From contig JAZURO010000137.1 of the NCBI GenBank assembly GCA_045606265.1, positions 1-37,952 on the forward strand: a stretch of DNA of 37,952 nucleotides. The letters are read 5' to 3'. The translations under genes and the position numbers were made by a program. Below the pieces are notes generated by a model, which worked only from the letters and a program-made list of their open reading frames with translations, ran no database searches and was not told the origin of the DNA. Below, in pieces: positions 1-6,551 of the stretch. The stretch comes from RGIG4608 sp045606265 (GTDB taxonomy: Bacteria > Bacillota > Clostridia > Oscillospirales > CAG-272). Positions within the stretch are counted from its first letter, which is position 1. Each line of letters begins with the position of its first letter.

Positions 1-141
1 TGAAGAACGCATGGACGCTATGGAAGCATGGGGAACGTACATCGTCAGAGCGATTAGGGACAGCGCATACCACAGCACAGAGCGGTTTGCGGAACTCCCC
101 GAAGTCTGCAAGTCTGCTGTCGGTTCGGCGGACACGCTGAA
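1..141. repeat. Terminal direct repeat, copy 1 (circular overlap)
   Basis: These 141 bases are repeated exactly at 37812-37952. The repeat lies inside a gene that becomes continuous when the ends are joined, so it marks an assembled circle rather than a biological long terminal repeat. The unique length is 37,811 bp. An overlap of exactly 141 would fit a de Bruijn assembler using k=141. Confidence 0.95.
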
Positions 142-400
142 GGAATGGGCAACGACAGAAGATGAAAACGCAATGAGCAATGCACAGGCTCGTTTTTTAA
201 GGGCATACGAAACCGCAAGCAAGCGACTCTATACAGAGCGCCAAGTATCACCTGCACTACTGCAAGTGATTAAGCAGACACAGAAGAGCATTGAAACGCA
301 AACCGTAGAGCGCTTAGAAGCGCCAAAGGAGCCACAGCGGAAGATGAGCGCAGAAACAGAGAAAAAGATCATGGATTTTTTGGAAAGGCATTGTGTTTAA
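2..400 (+). CDS. G39P-like helicase loader/inhibitor, C-terminal part (starts at 37597 across the join)
   Basis: This is the distal part of a 204-residue protein that begins at 37597 and reads through the circular join. The N-terminal part is in the entry at 37597-37952. The portion here is helical and charged and ends in a KKIMDFLERH tail, with no recognisable catalytic motif. In SPP1-type systems the C-terminal part of G39P contacts the replicative helicase, so helicase binding is the inferred role. The stop abuts the ATG of the VRR-NUC gene at 401, so the two are co-transcribed and probably translationally coupled. Confidence 0.75.
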   Translation, partial: EERMDAMEAWGTYIVRAIRDSAYHSTERFAELPEVCKSAVGSADTLKEWATTEDENAMSNAQARFLRAYETASKRLYTERQVSPALLQVIKQTQKSIETQTVERLEAPKEPQRKMSAETEKKIMDFLERHCV

Positions 401-847
401 ATGACAGAAGCAGAAGAACAAGAACAAGTCATAAAATGGGCATCGCTACAAGCGCATATTTTGCCCGAATTAGCGCTTTTATACCACGTACCCAATGAAG
501 GTAAGCATAACGTGACTTATCGGTCTAAATTGGCTCGTATGGGTCTAAAAAGGGGCATTCCCGATTTGGTGCTACCTGTGCCGAGTAATGGCTACCATGC
601 ACTATACGTGGAAATGAAAAAAACGGACGGTCATATATCCGACATTAGACCAGATCAAATCGAAAAAATAAAGGCGCTCACGCAGTACGGGAACAGGGCA
701 GTTGTTGCGTTTGGGTATATGCAAGCGATAGAAGAGATATGCAGATACTTGCGGGACGGTTACAACGCTCCCGATCAGATAGAAAAGGGGATAGTGATAT
801 GCAAGGAGAAGAAAAAACAATCGGGCAAAGGCTCAAAGAAATCATGA
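401..847 (+). CDS. VRR-NUC domain nuclease
   Basis: The protein has 148 residues and one VRR-NUC (PD-(D/E)XK superfamily) domain. The core GIPDLVLP supplies the catalytic Asp near residue 55, and ALYVEMKKTDG supplies the E-x-K pair near residues 71 and 73. The domain spans roughly residues 5-115, followed by a lysine/serine-rich tail. Stand-alone phage VRR-NUC proteins are common beside replication genes and are presumed to cut branched or replication-intermediate DNA. The ATG directly follows the preceding stop codon. The 3' end overlaps the repressor gene by 49 bases in another frame. Family assignment is firm; the exact substrate is unknown. Confidence 0.88.
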   Translation: MTEAEEQEQVIKWASLQAHILPELALLYHVPNEGKHNVTYRSKLARMGLKRGIPDLVLPVPSNGYHALYVEMKKTDGHISDIRPDQIEKIKALTQYGNRAVVAFGYMQAIEEICRYLRDGYNAPDQIEKGIVICKEKKKQSGKGSKKS

Positions 848-1095
848 CGAGTGAAAACGTGCGAGTTAAGGCGCTGGCAAAAGAAACAGGGCTTGCGGAA
901 GGGACAATAAGGGACATCATGAACAACGACAACGATCCGAGCGCCTACACGCTTATCCAGCTATGCAAGGCACTTAATGTATCCGCCGATTATTTGCTAG
1001 GCATTAAGGGCAAGTGCTACTACTGCAAGTACAAAAGCTATGCGATGGCGGTGTCGAATCTCAACACGATCTTAATGGACGGGATCAAAAAATAA
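799..1095 (+). CDS. Cro/CI-type helix-turn-helix transcriptional regulator
   Basis: The protein has 98 residues with a lambda-repressor-like (HTH_3) domain at residues 8-68. The helix-turn-helix covers VKALAKETGLAEGTIRDIMN (about 23-42) and the domain ends in the typical NVSADYLLG. A short C-terminal part carries a CxxC (C73, C76), and no LexA/CI protease domain is present. I chose the ATG at 799 because AAAAGGGG lies 8 bases upstream; a longer reading from 739 would start inside the nuclease gene without a ribosome site. It lies just upstream of promoter 1107-1135, one of four sharing a GTGTRATAT half site, so it is the natural candidate for binding that operator. This is the only lysogeny-type regulator seen. 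Confidence 0.85.
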   Translation: MQGEEKTIGQRLKEIMTSENVRVKALAKETGLAEGTIRDIMNNDNDPSAYTLIQLCKALNVSADYLLGIKGKCYYCKYKSYAMAVSNLNTILMDGIKK

Positions 1096-1106
1096 TCAAA
1101 AATATA

Positions 1107-1135
1107 TTGCATTATACAGAATAGTGTGATATATT
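1107..1135 (+). promoter_or_regulatory. Promoter P1 with GTGTGATAT half site
   Basis: The -35 is TTGCAT (1107-1112), the spacer 17, and the -10 TATATT (1130-1135). GTGTGATAT at 1124-1132 overlaps the -10 and recurs at promoters 6281 and 9846. The leader (GAACAGGAAACACAAACACAAAGGAG) resembles those of the other three family members. It drives the operon starting at 1180. Confidence 0.75.
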
Positions 1136-1179
1136 TATACACGTGAACAGGAAACACAAACACAAAGGAGAAAAACGAA

Positions 1180-1449
1180 ATGATTACAAGAGTTATGCCT
1201 GTATTTTTTGATATGCAGGGTATCCGAAAAATGAGAAGTGTAATAAAGATCGGCGATAAGCTGACCATCATGAAAACAGTGAGAAAGGACACTGAACATG
1301 GTATCAGAACTTTCGAGGTCGCTTCGGTGGCGAAAGTGATAGCCAAGTATCCGCACATCGTTAGAACGAATCTTGGCGATGCAGATTACAAAACAATCGC
1401 ATTGCTTAATCAGAACTTCTACAACGAAGCACAGCGCATGGAGGGGTAA
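1180..1449 (+). CDS. Hypothetical protein, first gene of operon P1
   Basis: The protein has 89 residues of mixed alpha/beta composition, slightly basic, with no signal peptide, membrane segment or metal motif. I do not recognise the family. The start is preceded by AAAGGAG and lies 45 bases after the -10 box of P1, so it should be strongly expressed early. The next gene, an adenine methyltransferase, starts 6 bases after its stop. An anti-restriction or regulatory role is possible from position alone. Confidence 0.72.
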   Translation: MITRVMPVFFDMQGIRKMRSVIKIGDKLTIMKTVRKDTEHGIRTFEVASVAKVIAKYPHIVRTNLGDADYKTIALLNQNFYNEAQRMEG

Positions 1450-1455
1450 AAAACA

Positions 1456-2313
1456 ATGGAACACCGTCAGAGCAGATTGAAATGCGAACTTTACAACGAC
1501 TCGATGCAAGGTTGGAAATGTTATCCGATACAAAAGGCACAGCTGATTATTGCGGACATCCCGTATAATGTGGCTAACAACTTCTACGGATCAAACCCGA
1601 TGTGGTATATAGGGGGGGACAATAAGAACGGAGAATCAAAGTTGGCTGGAAAGAGCGCATTTGCATCGGATTTTAATTTCAACGTCTATGAGTATTTCCA
1701 TTTCTGTAGTCGATTGATGCGGAAAGATGACACAAAACCGACAGGCAGAGGAAGAAGTTCTGATAGCCCATGCATGATAGTTTTTTGCTCGTTTGAACAA
1801 CAGCACGATCTGATCAAAGCGGCGGCAAAACATGGATTCATAAAATATATGCCGCTGTACTTCATAAAGAATTATAGCCCGCAAGTCCTCAAAGCAAATA
1901 TGCGAGTTGTAGGAGCAACAGAACACGCTATTCTTTTCTATCGTGACCGCCTTCCGAAGTTCCGTAACGGTGTTAAGGTTGACGAAAACGGAAAGAATAT
2001 CCGAGGAACGGGGCACATGGTCTTTGATTGGTTTGAGTGGGAAAAGGACGGGAAAGACATTCCGAAAATCCACCCAACGCAAAAGCCAGTAAAGCTACTT
2101 AAAAAGCTGATTGAAACATTTACCGATCCAGGCGATGTAGTTATTGACCCATGTTTTGGAAGTGGCACAACGGGCAGAGCGTGCCTTGAAACAGGGCGGA
2201 ACTTCTACGGATTTGAGATCAATAAAGAATTTTACCGTAGAGCCAAAGAAGAAATGTGCATACTGCCGAAAGATAATCAGCTGTCAATATTTGACTTAGA
2301 AAAAGCAGAATAA
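1456..2313 (+). CDS. Beta-class DNA adenine-type methyltransferase
   Basis: The protein has 285 residues and belongs to the N6_N4_Mtase family. Catalytic motif IV is DIPY (residues 34-37) and AdoMet-binding motif I is DPCFGSGTTG (231-240). The order IV, then target recognition, then I defines the beta class. KIHPTQKPVKLLKKLIE just before motif I is characteristic of the family. A D-x-P-Y motif suggests N6-adenine, though N4-cytosine is not excluded. No restriction endonuclease is adjacent, so this is an orphan enzyme, probably protecting phage DNA from host restriction. The start has GGAGGGG upstream. Confidence 0.92.
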   Translation: MEHRQSRLKCELYNDSMQGWKCYPIQKAQLIIADIPYNVANNFYGSNPMWYIGGDNKNGESKLAGKSAFASDFNFNVYEYFHFCSRLMRKDDTKPTGRGRSSDSPCMIVFCSFEQQHDLIKAAAKHGFIKYMPLYFIKNYSPQVLKANMRVVGATEHAILFYRDRLPKFRNGVKVDENGKNIRGTGHMVFDWFEWEKDGKDIPKIHPTQKPVKLLKKLIETFTDPGDVVIDPCFGSGTTGRACLETGRNFYGFEINKEFYRRAKEEMCILPKDNQLSIFDLEKAE

Positions 2314-2323
2314 GGGGTAAAAA

Positions 2324-2548
2324 ATGAAACTTACAGAATTACAGGACATTTTAGGCGATAGAATCAGCGTTACATTACGGAAGGACATGACACCAGAGGA
2401 ACGACAGATAGAGAATGAGGACAGCGCTTTGATCGTAGGGCTTGCAAAGCAGATGATTAACAACGCTGATTTGATTCTTAGAGCCGAGAAATTACAAGCG
2501 CAGACACACGCATTAAGCGAGTCGATCGTCATGGACATGATTAAGTAA
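2324..2548 (+). CDS. Hypothetical helical protein
   Basis: The protein has 74 residues and is largely helical and acidic, with no known motif. It starts after AAGGGG, 10 bases beyond the methyltransferase stop. Its stop codon overlaps the ATG of the HNH gene (TAATG), indicating translational coupling. Function is unknown. Confidence 0.7.
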   Translation: MKLTELQDILGDRISVTLRKDMTPEERQIENEDSALIVGLAKQMINNADLILRAEKLQAQTHALSESIVMDMIK

Positions 2549-3075
2549 TGGCAAAGTTTGAAAACGTAAACGGTCGGCGGTACTACGAGGAAAAAGAAAA
2601 GGAATGGCTGAGAGAGCATTATAGCGAATATGGTCGCACCGAACTAGCGGAGCGATTTAATGCGCTTTTTGACCATCACAAGGTGCCGAAAACGCTCCAA
2701 AGGTACTGTACACAGCGATTAGGATTGCACAGTGACCGAGATCAATACGAGGATATGCGGAGCGCAATCGGTTCGATTAGCCGCAACTGCCGAGGGGAAT
2801 ATCTGATAAAGACAGCGGATGGGTGGGAAAAATTAACACACAAAATCTGCGGGGAAGTGCCGAAAGGGTATGTAGTAGTACACCTAGACGGAAACAAAGA
2901 CAACAATTCCGCTGAAAATCTGCTGGCGGTGAAAAACGGGATACAGACCATTGTCCGAAACGCTGGAATGTGGTCGGAAGATGCCGAGATCAGCAGGACA
3001 GCATTTAAGTGGGCGGAATTGTACGACCTATTAAAACGGGAAGGAGTAAATCCGAATGAAAGAGAAAACGATTAG
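2548..3075 (+). CDS. HNH endonuclease (homing-type)
   Basis: The protein has 175 residues. A C-terminal HNH_3-type nuclease core reads PKGYVVVHLDGNKDNNSAEN (about residues 105-124), with the His-x-Asp and downstream Asn expected of the fold. The N-terminal part (KEWLREHYSEYGRTELAERF) resembles the helical DNA-reading segment of free-standing phage homing endonucleases. No separate strong ribosome site is seen, so translation probably depends on the upstream gene. It could be a selfish element or a phage replication nuclease; homing is the more likely reading. Confidence 0.82.
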   Translation: MAKFENVNGRRYYEEKEKEWLREHYSEYGRTELAERFNALFDHHKVPKTLQRYCTQRLGLHSDRDQYEDMRSAIGSISRNCRGEYLIKTADGWEKLTHKICGEVPKGYVVVHLDGNKDNNSAENLLAVKNGIQTIVRNAGMWSEDAEISRTAFKWAELYDLLKREGVNPNEREND

Positions 3076-3214
3076 TCAAATACTCGAAGAAGTAAAAGAG
3101 GATATGTGCATTAAATACTGCAAGTACCCGAACGAATACAAGCCAGAAGAACACGACGGAATAGAATTAAGCGAAAGCGAGATATGCAGAAATTGCCCGC
3201 TTTGCAGATTGTGA
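3056..3214 (+). CDS. Small Cys-rich protein
   Basis: The protein has 52 residues. Two cysteine clusters, C18/C22 and C44/C47/C50, suggest a small zinc-binding fold, and the N-terminal half is a charged helix. GGGAAGGAG lies 9 bases upstream of the ATG, and the gene overlaps the HNH gene end by 20 bases. It is too short for usual ORF cut-offs but has a clear ribosome site and biased composition. Function is unknown; it is the first of a run of Cys-containing small proteins. Confidence 0.65.
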   Translation: MKEKTISQILEEVKEDMCIKYCKYPNEYKPEEHDGIELSESEICRNCPLCRL

Positions 3215-3244
3215 AAGAATTTTAACGGATTTAAAAATCTGACA

Positions 3245-3376
3245 ATGGCATCACTTTTTGATGGTATCGGTGGGTTCCCACTTGTGTTCGGCAATAACGG
3301 TTTTAAACCAGTATGGGCGAGTGAAATCGAAGAGTTTCCTATGGCGGTAACAAAGTTGAGGTTTAAAGATGATTGA
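3245..3376 (+). pseudogene. Remnant of a C5-cytosine DNA methyltransferase (N-terminal fragment)
   Basis: The 43-residue reading frame opens with MASLFDGIGGFPLVFGNNG and continues PVWASEIEEFPMAVTKLRF. That is the AdoMet-binding motif I (FDGIGG) and motif II region of Dcm/HhaI-type methyltransferases, then it stops. Full enzymes have about 300-400 residues and a PCQ catalytic motif, neither present here. No ribosome site precedes the ATG. The end overlaps a small membrane protein gene, so a deletion probably joined the fragment to unrelated sequence near 3364. Confidence 0.8.
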
Positions 3377-3527
3377 TATATTGATGTGTGCGTTAAGCGG
3401 ATGCATTGCAGTGACTGGAATATTTGATTTTTTGCTGGGCGGTGCAACGCACATGACAGAGTGGTATCTGAAAGCAATAGTTGCAATATTATTTGCACAT
3501 TATCTTTGGAGTATAACGAAACGATAA
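3369..3527 (+). CDS. Small membrane protein, two predicted TM segments
   Basis: The protein has 52 residues. Hydrophobic stretches at about 1-24 (ILMCALSGCIAVTGIFDFLL) and 32-47 (YLKAIVAILFAHYLW) should cross the membrane, and the C-terminus is basic (TKR). It overlaps the methyltransferase remnant by 8 bases (ATGATTGA) and has no strong ribosome site. It resembles small holin-like or superinfection-exclusion proteins, but no family is recognised. Confidence 0.5.
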   Translation: MIDILMCALSGCIAVTGIFDFLLGGATHMTEWYLKAIVAILFAHYLWSITKR

Positions 3528-3538
3528 GAGGTGACGGA

Positions 3539-3754
3539 ATGACCAACGCAGAAAAGTTTGAAAATGTATTCGGATTCAAGCCGAATAGCAATCTGTGTTA
3601 TGCACCATTGGACGTAGAGTGCCCACCAGATTGTGACGACTGTCCGTATATTTCATGGTTAAACGATGAATACGTTGCAGAGTCTAAACAGGGAGAACAG
3701 AAAGCTAGTGATGATGGAATGGATTTGAGAGGGATGAGGAATGACAAAACTTGA
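3539..3754 (+). CDS. Small Cys-rich protein (zinc-finger-like)
   Basis: The protein has 71 residues. The centre reads CYAPLDVECPPDCDDCPY, giving four closely spaced cysteines suited to one zinc site. The N-terminus MTNAEKFENVFGFKP is a common opening of small gut-phage proteins. I chose the ATG at 3539 because AGAGGTGA lies upstream; a longer frame from 3461 would overlap the membrane protein. The C-terminal half is charged and probably disordered. Function is unknown. Confidence 0.7.
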   Translation: MTNAEKFENVFGFKPNSNLCYAPLDVECPPDCDDCPYISWLNDEYVAESKQGEQKASDDGMDLRGMRNDKT

Positions 3755-3989
3755 CAAAGCATTGGAGAGATATGCGTGTAATGCTGAATATGAGCGTGCA
3801 CATGGTAATTTGCAAGGCTGTCGGGAATTTAAACACTTATGCGAGTGGTTGGAAGAATTAAGAGAATACAGAAAAATGTATCACAAAGAACATGCGGATA
3901 ATTGCGTGAGGGCAGAAAGCGAGGGGGTAAAGAAGAATGACAAGAGAAGAGCGAGAAAACGTTTTGCATTGTTTAAAGGTAATGATTGA
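3741..3989 (+). CDS. Hypothetical charged helical protein
   Basis: The protein has 82 residues, rich in Arg, Lys and Glu, with helical segments (EFKHLCEWLEELREYRKMY) and a very basic C-terminus (KKNDKRRARKRF) that could touch nucleic acid. It overlaps the preceding gene by 14 bases and the next by 53, typical of tightly packed early phage genes. No family is recognised. Confidence 0.6.
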   Translation: MTKLDKALERYACNAEYERAHGNLQGCREFKHLCEWLEELREYRKMYHKEHADNCVRAESEGVKKNDKRRARKRFALFKGND

Positions 3990-4173
3990 CGAGGAAGTGT
4001 GCGAAGAATGTAACCTTTATGGCACAACAGGCACAGACCATTGTGAGCATGACTGTGTTTACGGAGCATTAGACATAATCAACAAGTATCAGAAAATAGA
4101 GCAGATTCTTGATGATTACGTCGATGAAGCATGGAAAATCTTGGAAAAGATTAAAGAGGTGGTGAGAACATGA
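3937..4173 (+). CDS. Small Cys-rich protein
   Basis: The protein has 78 residues. Cysteines in VCEECNLYGTTGTDHCEHDC form a CxxC...CxxxC arrangement near residues 22-41, probably metal-binding, with helices on either side. The start follows GAGGGGGTAAAGA inside the end of the previous gene. The stop overlaps the next ATG (ACATGA). It belongs to the same run of small Cys proteins; the role is unknown. Confidence 0.68.
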   Translation: MTREERENVLHCLKVMIDEEVCEECNLYGTTGTDHCEHDCVYGALDIINKYQKIEQILDDYVDEAWKILEKIKEVVRT

Positions 4174-4580
4174 CAAGAGAAGCGATGATTAAGGTGCTCC
4201 GATACAAGGCGGAGCACATCAAGACAAAGATCCGACCGGAATTTTTTGCCGAGGTTGCAGATATGCTAGAACGAGAGCCTTGTGAGGATGCTATAAGTCG
4301 TGCCGACGCTGTTAAGGTGGCAAGCGGATATTGCCATCCGGCGAATATAGCGGGAGAACTTGCAAAGCTGCCACCTGTTACACCTACACAGACATGGATT
4401 CCTGTGACGGAGAGGCTACCGGAAGAAGGGCAAAGAGTGTTTGTTACTCAAATAGTTAGAGATAGAACCGTTGTGTATTGCACTACATTTCCTTTTGTAA
4501 AAATAAAGGAAGAATACATAACCGCATGGATGCCATTACCCGAAAGCTACAAGGCAGAAAGAGAAGGTAAAAATGAGTAA
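4170..4580 (+). CDS. DUF551-containing protein
   Basis: The protein has 136 residues. The C-terminal half is a DUF551 domain: WIPVTERLPEEGQRVFVTQ at about 81-99 and the closing ITAWMPLPESY. The N-terminus MIKVLRYKAEHIKTKI (residues 6-21) is shared with the protein at 6040, and the two genes share a perfect 32-base block (4197-4228 and 6067-6098). DUF551 proteins are widespread in phages of gut bacteria with no known biochemical role. The start follows GAGGTGGTGAG. Confidence 0.82.
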   Translation: MTREAMIKVLRYKAEHIKTKIRPEFFAEVADMLEREPCEDAISRADAVKVASGYCHPANIAGELAKLPPVTPTQTWIPVTERLPEEGQRVFVTQIVRDRTVVYCTTFPFVKIKEEYITAWMPLPESYKAEREGKNE

Positions 4581-4881
4581 AATAACACCACTTATGACCT
4601 CATTACACGAGGGGCATAAAGCAGAGGAACGTTTAAAGTGCATAGACAATATGTTATTTAAGAAATGTGAGGACACAAAAAATACGATACTGCAAGCCTT
4701 TTGGTGGTATCGTAAGCACTCTATCCCACTAGACAAGGTTAAACAGGCTAGAGAGGAAATATCAGATTGGGATGTAAACAAAGTAATGGATGGATGCTCA
4801 GAACCTTTTAAACTTGGAGTAGCAAAGGGATTAGATATTGCAAGTGTAATCCTAGATAAGTTAATAGAAAGCGAGGGATAA
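4573..4881 (+). CDS. Hypothetical protein
   Basis: The protein has 102 residues and is mostly helical (TKNTILQAFWWYRKHSIPLD), with no membrane segment or metal motif. It overlaps the DUF551 gene by 8 bases, with AGAAGGTAAAA before the ATG. Function is not recognised; it belongs to the early accessory operon. Confidence 0.7.
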   Translation: MSKITPLMTSLHEGHKAEERLKCIDNMLFKKCEDTKNTILQAFWWYRKHSIPLDKVKQAREEISDWDVNKVMDGCSEPFKLGVAKGLDIASVILDKLIESEG

Positions 4882-4884
4882 GGT

Positions 4885-5154
4885 ATGACACTTGACGAAG
4901 CAATCAAACATGCAGAGGGAGTAGCAAATACAAATGAAAGATTGTGCAAAACAATACGGCGAGATATGCAATTATCTGATTATGGCAAATGTGCCGAAGA
5001 GCATCGACAGCTTGCAGGATGGCTGAAATGTCTTGCAAAAATAGCTGATATGCTCGATGGAACAATTGACCATTTAGACGGCGATGATGCAAAAGAATTA
5101 CTCAGCGATGTTAAGTGGGAATTAAAACTTGCAAAGCTGACAGAAGTGCAATAG
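4885..5154 (+). CDS. Small helical phage protein
   Basis: The protein has 89 residues. The pattern MTLDEAIKHAEGVA... CAEEHRQLAGWLKCL occurs in many small proteins of Bacillota phages with no assigned role. It is entirely helical and the pattern suggests coiled-coil dimerisation. The ATG follows GGATAAGGT 3 bases after the previous gene. Confidence 0.75.
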   Translation: MTLDEAIKHAEGVANTNERLCKTIRRDMQLSDYGKCAEEHRQLAGWLKCLAKIADMLDGTIDHLDGDDAKELLSDVKWELKLAKLTEVQ

Positions 5155-5164
5155 AGGTGGCGGA

Positions 5165-5353
5165 ATGACAAAAGCGGAACTTATTAAAGAATTACGGTTT
5201 TGTAAAGAATTATTGCAAAGGCTTGAAGAATATGCAATCGCACATTACAGCGATAACCATATATACAACCAGCATACGGTGATACAAGCCGACATAATCC
5301 GATTAAGGCGGGAACTTAACGAGATCAGAATTAAGCTGAGGGAATGGCAATGA
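5165..5353 (+). CDS. Small coiled-coil protein
   Basis: The protein has 62 residues, almost entirely helical with heptad-like leucines (LIKELRFCKELLQRLEEYA and IIRLRRELNEIRIKL), so probably an antiparallel or dimeric coiled coil. AGAGGTGGCGGA precedes the ATG. The stop overlaps the next ATG (ATGA). Function is unknown. Confidence 0.7.
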   Translation: MTKAELIKELRFCKELLQRLEEYAIAHYSDNHIYNQHTVIQADIIRLRRELNEIRIKLREWQ

Positions 5354-5517
5354 ATGAAACAATGAAATTATTTATTGCGTTTTTAATATCAACAGTGGCG
5401 GTTTTGCTATTTTGGCGCCTTACTTTCACATTTGGTTTGGCGGTTGCGATTTATGCCACAAAGTCAGTTCTAGTAGTATTTGCGCTGACTGTGCTAATTC
5501 GGACGTTTGCGATGTGA
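5350..5517 (+). CDS. Small membrane protein, two predicted TM segments
   Basis: The protein has 55 residues. Two hydrophobic stretches, MKLFIAFLISTVAVLLFW and LAVAIYATKSVLVVFALTVL, occupy nearly the whole chain. It starts by a 4-base ATGA overlap with the preceding gene, so it is translationally coupled. A membrane location is clear; the role (holin-like, exclusion or signalling) cannot be told. Confidence 0.65.
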   Translation: MNETMKLFIAFLISTVAVLLFWRLTFTFGLAVAIYATKSVLVVFALTVLIRTFAM

Positions 5518-5527
5518 GGTAGATAAA

Positions 5528-5740
5528 ATGAAAGTGACGCAAACAATAGAATTAAGCGATGATGAAAGAGCGGTTTTAGGCAAGGCACTACATCTTATAG
5601 ATCGGATAGCGGATATTGCAGACGTTAGCATGGCAGACGCTTTTGATTATATTGTAGATAATTCCGACCCAACAGATGGCGGCAAGTGTTATTACGTGAT
5701 GCCACTGCACAACATCAAGGAAATGAAGGGAGAAGAATGA
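5528..5740 (+). CDS. Hypothetical protein
   Basis: The protein has 70 residues. The opening MKVTQTIELSDDERAVLGKAL resembles small phage proteins carrying one amphipathic helical region; the rest is acidic. I chose the ATG at 5528 because GAGGTAGATAAA precedes it, rather than the in-frame start 21 bases earlier inside the membrane protein gene. No function is recognised. Confidence 0.7.
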   Translation: MKVTQTIELSDDERAVLGKALHLIDRIADIADVSMADAFDYIVDNSDPTDGGKCYYVMPLHNIKEMKGEE

Positions 5741-5743
5741 CAT

Positions 5744-6043
5744 ATGGTATTTATTATTAGCGGTTTAAAATATGATACCGACAAGATGGAAGAAATTGCA
5801 CGAGTCAAAAAATGGTACGAAACATCAAACGCTTTGCTTGCAATGATGGCATCAAGTGAGAAGCTGGGCATGATGTATTTCTGCACGCTATGGAAATCCA
5901 AAAAAGGGAATTGGCTACTAACCCATGTGCAAGATGGAAAAAACATAGGTGATGCAATCAGCGAAGATGAAGCAAAAGAATTGCTGATGCGCTATGCAAC
6001 GACTAAGTACGAGGAAATGTTTGAGGAAATCCCAGAAGCATGA
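5744..6043 (+). CDS. Hypothetical protein
   Basis: The protein has 99 residues, an alpha/beta chain with a probable strand at FCTLWKSKKGNWLLTHV, and no metal or membrane motif. GGGAGAAGAATGACAT precedes the ATG. The 3' end overlaps the next ATG by 4 bases. It is not recognised beyond being an early accessory protein. Confidence 0.68.
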   Translation: MVFIISGLKYDTDKMEEIARVKKWYETSNALLAMMASSEKLGMMYFCTLWKSKKGNWLLTHVQDGKNIGDAISEDEAKELLMRYATTKYEEMFEEIPEA

Positions 6044-6273
6044 ATAAAGAATCAATGATAAAAGTACTCCGATACAAGGCGGAGCACATCAAGACAAAAA
6101 TCAAGCCAGAATTTTTTGATGAGGTTGCGGACGTGCTGGAACGTCTGCAAGAAAAGGAAAACGAAAACACGGACTTGCGGAGCGTGAAATGGGAAATTGA
6201 GTACATTGTAGTAATGTTATGCGCATTGTCGTACCTGTGCGGGTATATTGTCGGCGGGTCGGCAAACTTGTAA
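6040..6273 (+). CDS. Paralogue of the DUF551 gene N-terminus, fused to a membrane segment
   Basis: The protein has 77 residues. Residues 6-35 closely match the start of the 4170 protein (MIKVLRYKAEHIKTKI, PEFF, EVAD). The DUF551 domain is replaced by a charged linker and a C-terminal hydrophobic segment (YIVVMLCALSYLCGYIVGG). This looks like a duplication of the N-terminal module joined to a membrane anchor. It is the last gene before promoter P2 at 6281. Confidence 0.7.
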   Translation: MNKESMIKVLRYKAEHIKTKIKPEFFDEVADVLERLQEKENENTDLRSVKWEIEYIVVMLCALSYLCGYIVGGSANL

Positions 6274-6280
6274 ATATATA

Positions 6281-6309
6281 TTGCAATATAACGTAATGTG
6301 TGATATAGT
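6281..6309 (+). promoter_or_regulatory. Promoter P2 with GTGTGATAT half site
   Basis: The -35 is TTGCAA (6281-6286), the spacer 17, and the -10 TATAGT (6304-6309). GTGTGATAT at 6298-6306 overlaps the -10 exactly as in P1. The leader through AAAGGAG resembles the P1, P3 and P4 leaders. Confidence 0.75.
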
Positions 6310-6351
6310 ATAGCCAATGAACAGATAACCCACATAAAGGAGAAAACAAAA

Positions 6352-6540
6352 ATGAAAGTAAGAGATATTTTGAAACTTTATCACAGCGAGCGTGAGAACG
6401 TAGGAATCTATGACAGCGAAATTGAACAGCCGATGCAGAGCGGAACATCAGAAGAGATCATGTCGGGCGATTATGCAGATATGGAAGTGAAACAGATTGA
6501 AATCAGCTACACATCAAGAAGCCTGTGGCTGACAGTGTAA
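6352..6540 (+). CDS. Hypothetical protein, first gene of operon P2
   Basis: The protein has 62 acidic residues (about MKVRDILKLYHSERENVGIY at the start). The pattern of strands at both ends suggests a small alpha/beta fold. It follows AAAGGAG directly behind promoter P2. Function is not recognised. Small acidic proteins at the head of early phage operons are sometimes DNA mimics, which is only a possibility here. Confidence 0.7.
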   Translation: MKVRDILKLYHSERENVGIYDSEIEQPMQSGTSEEIMSGDYADMEVKQIEISYTSRSLWLTV

Positions 6541-6551
6541 AGGAGATAAGA

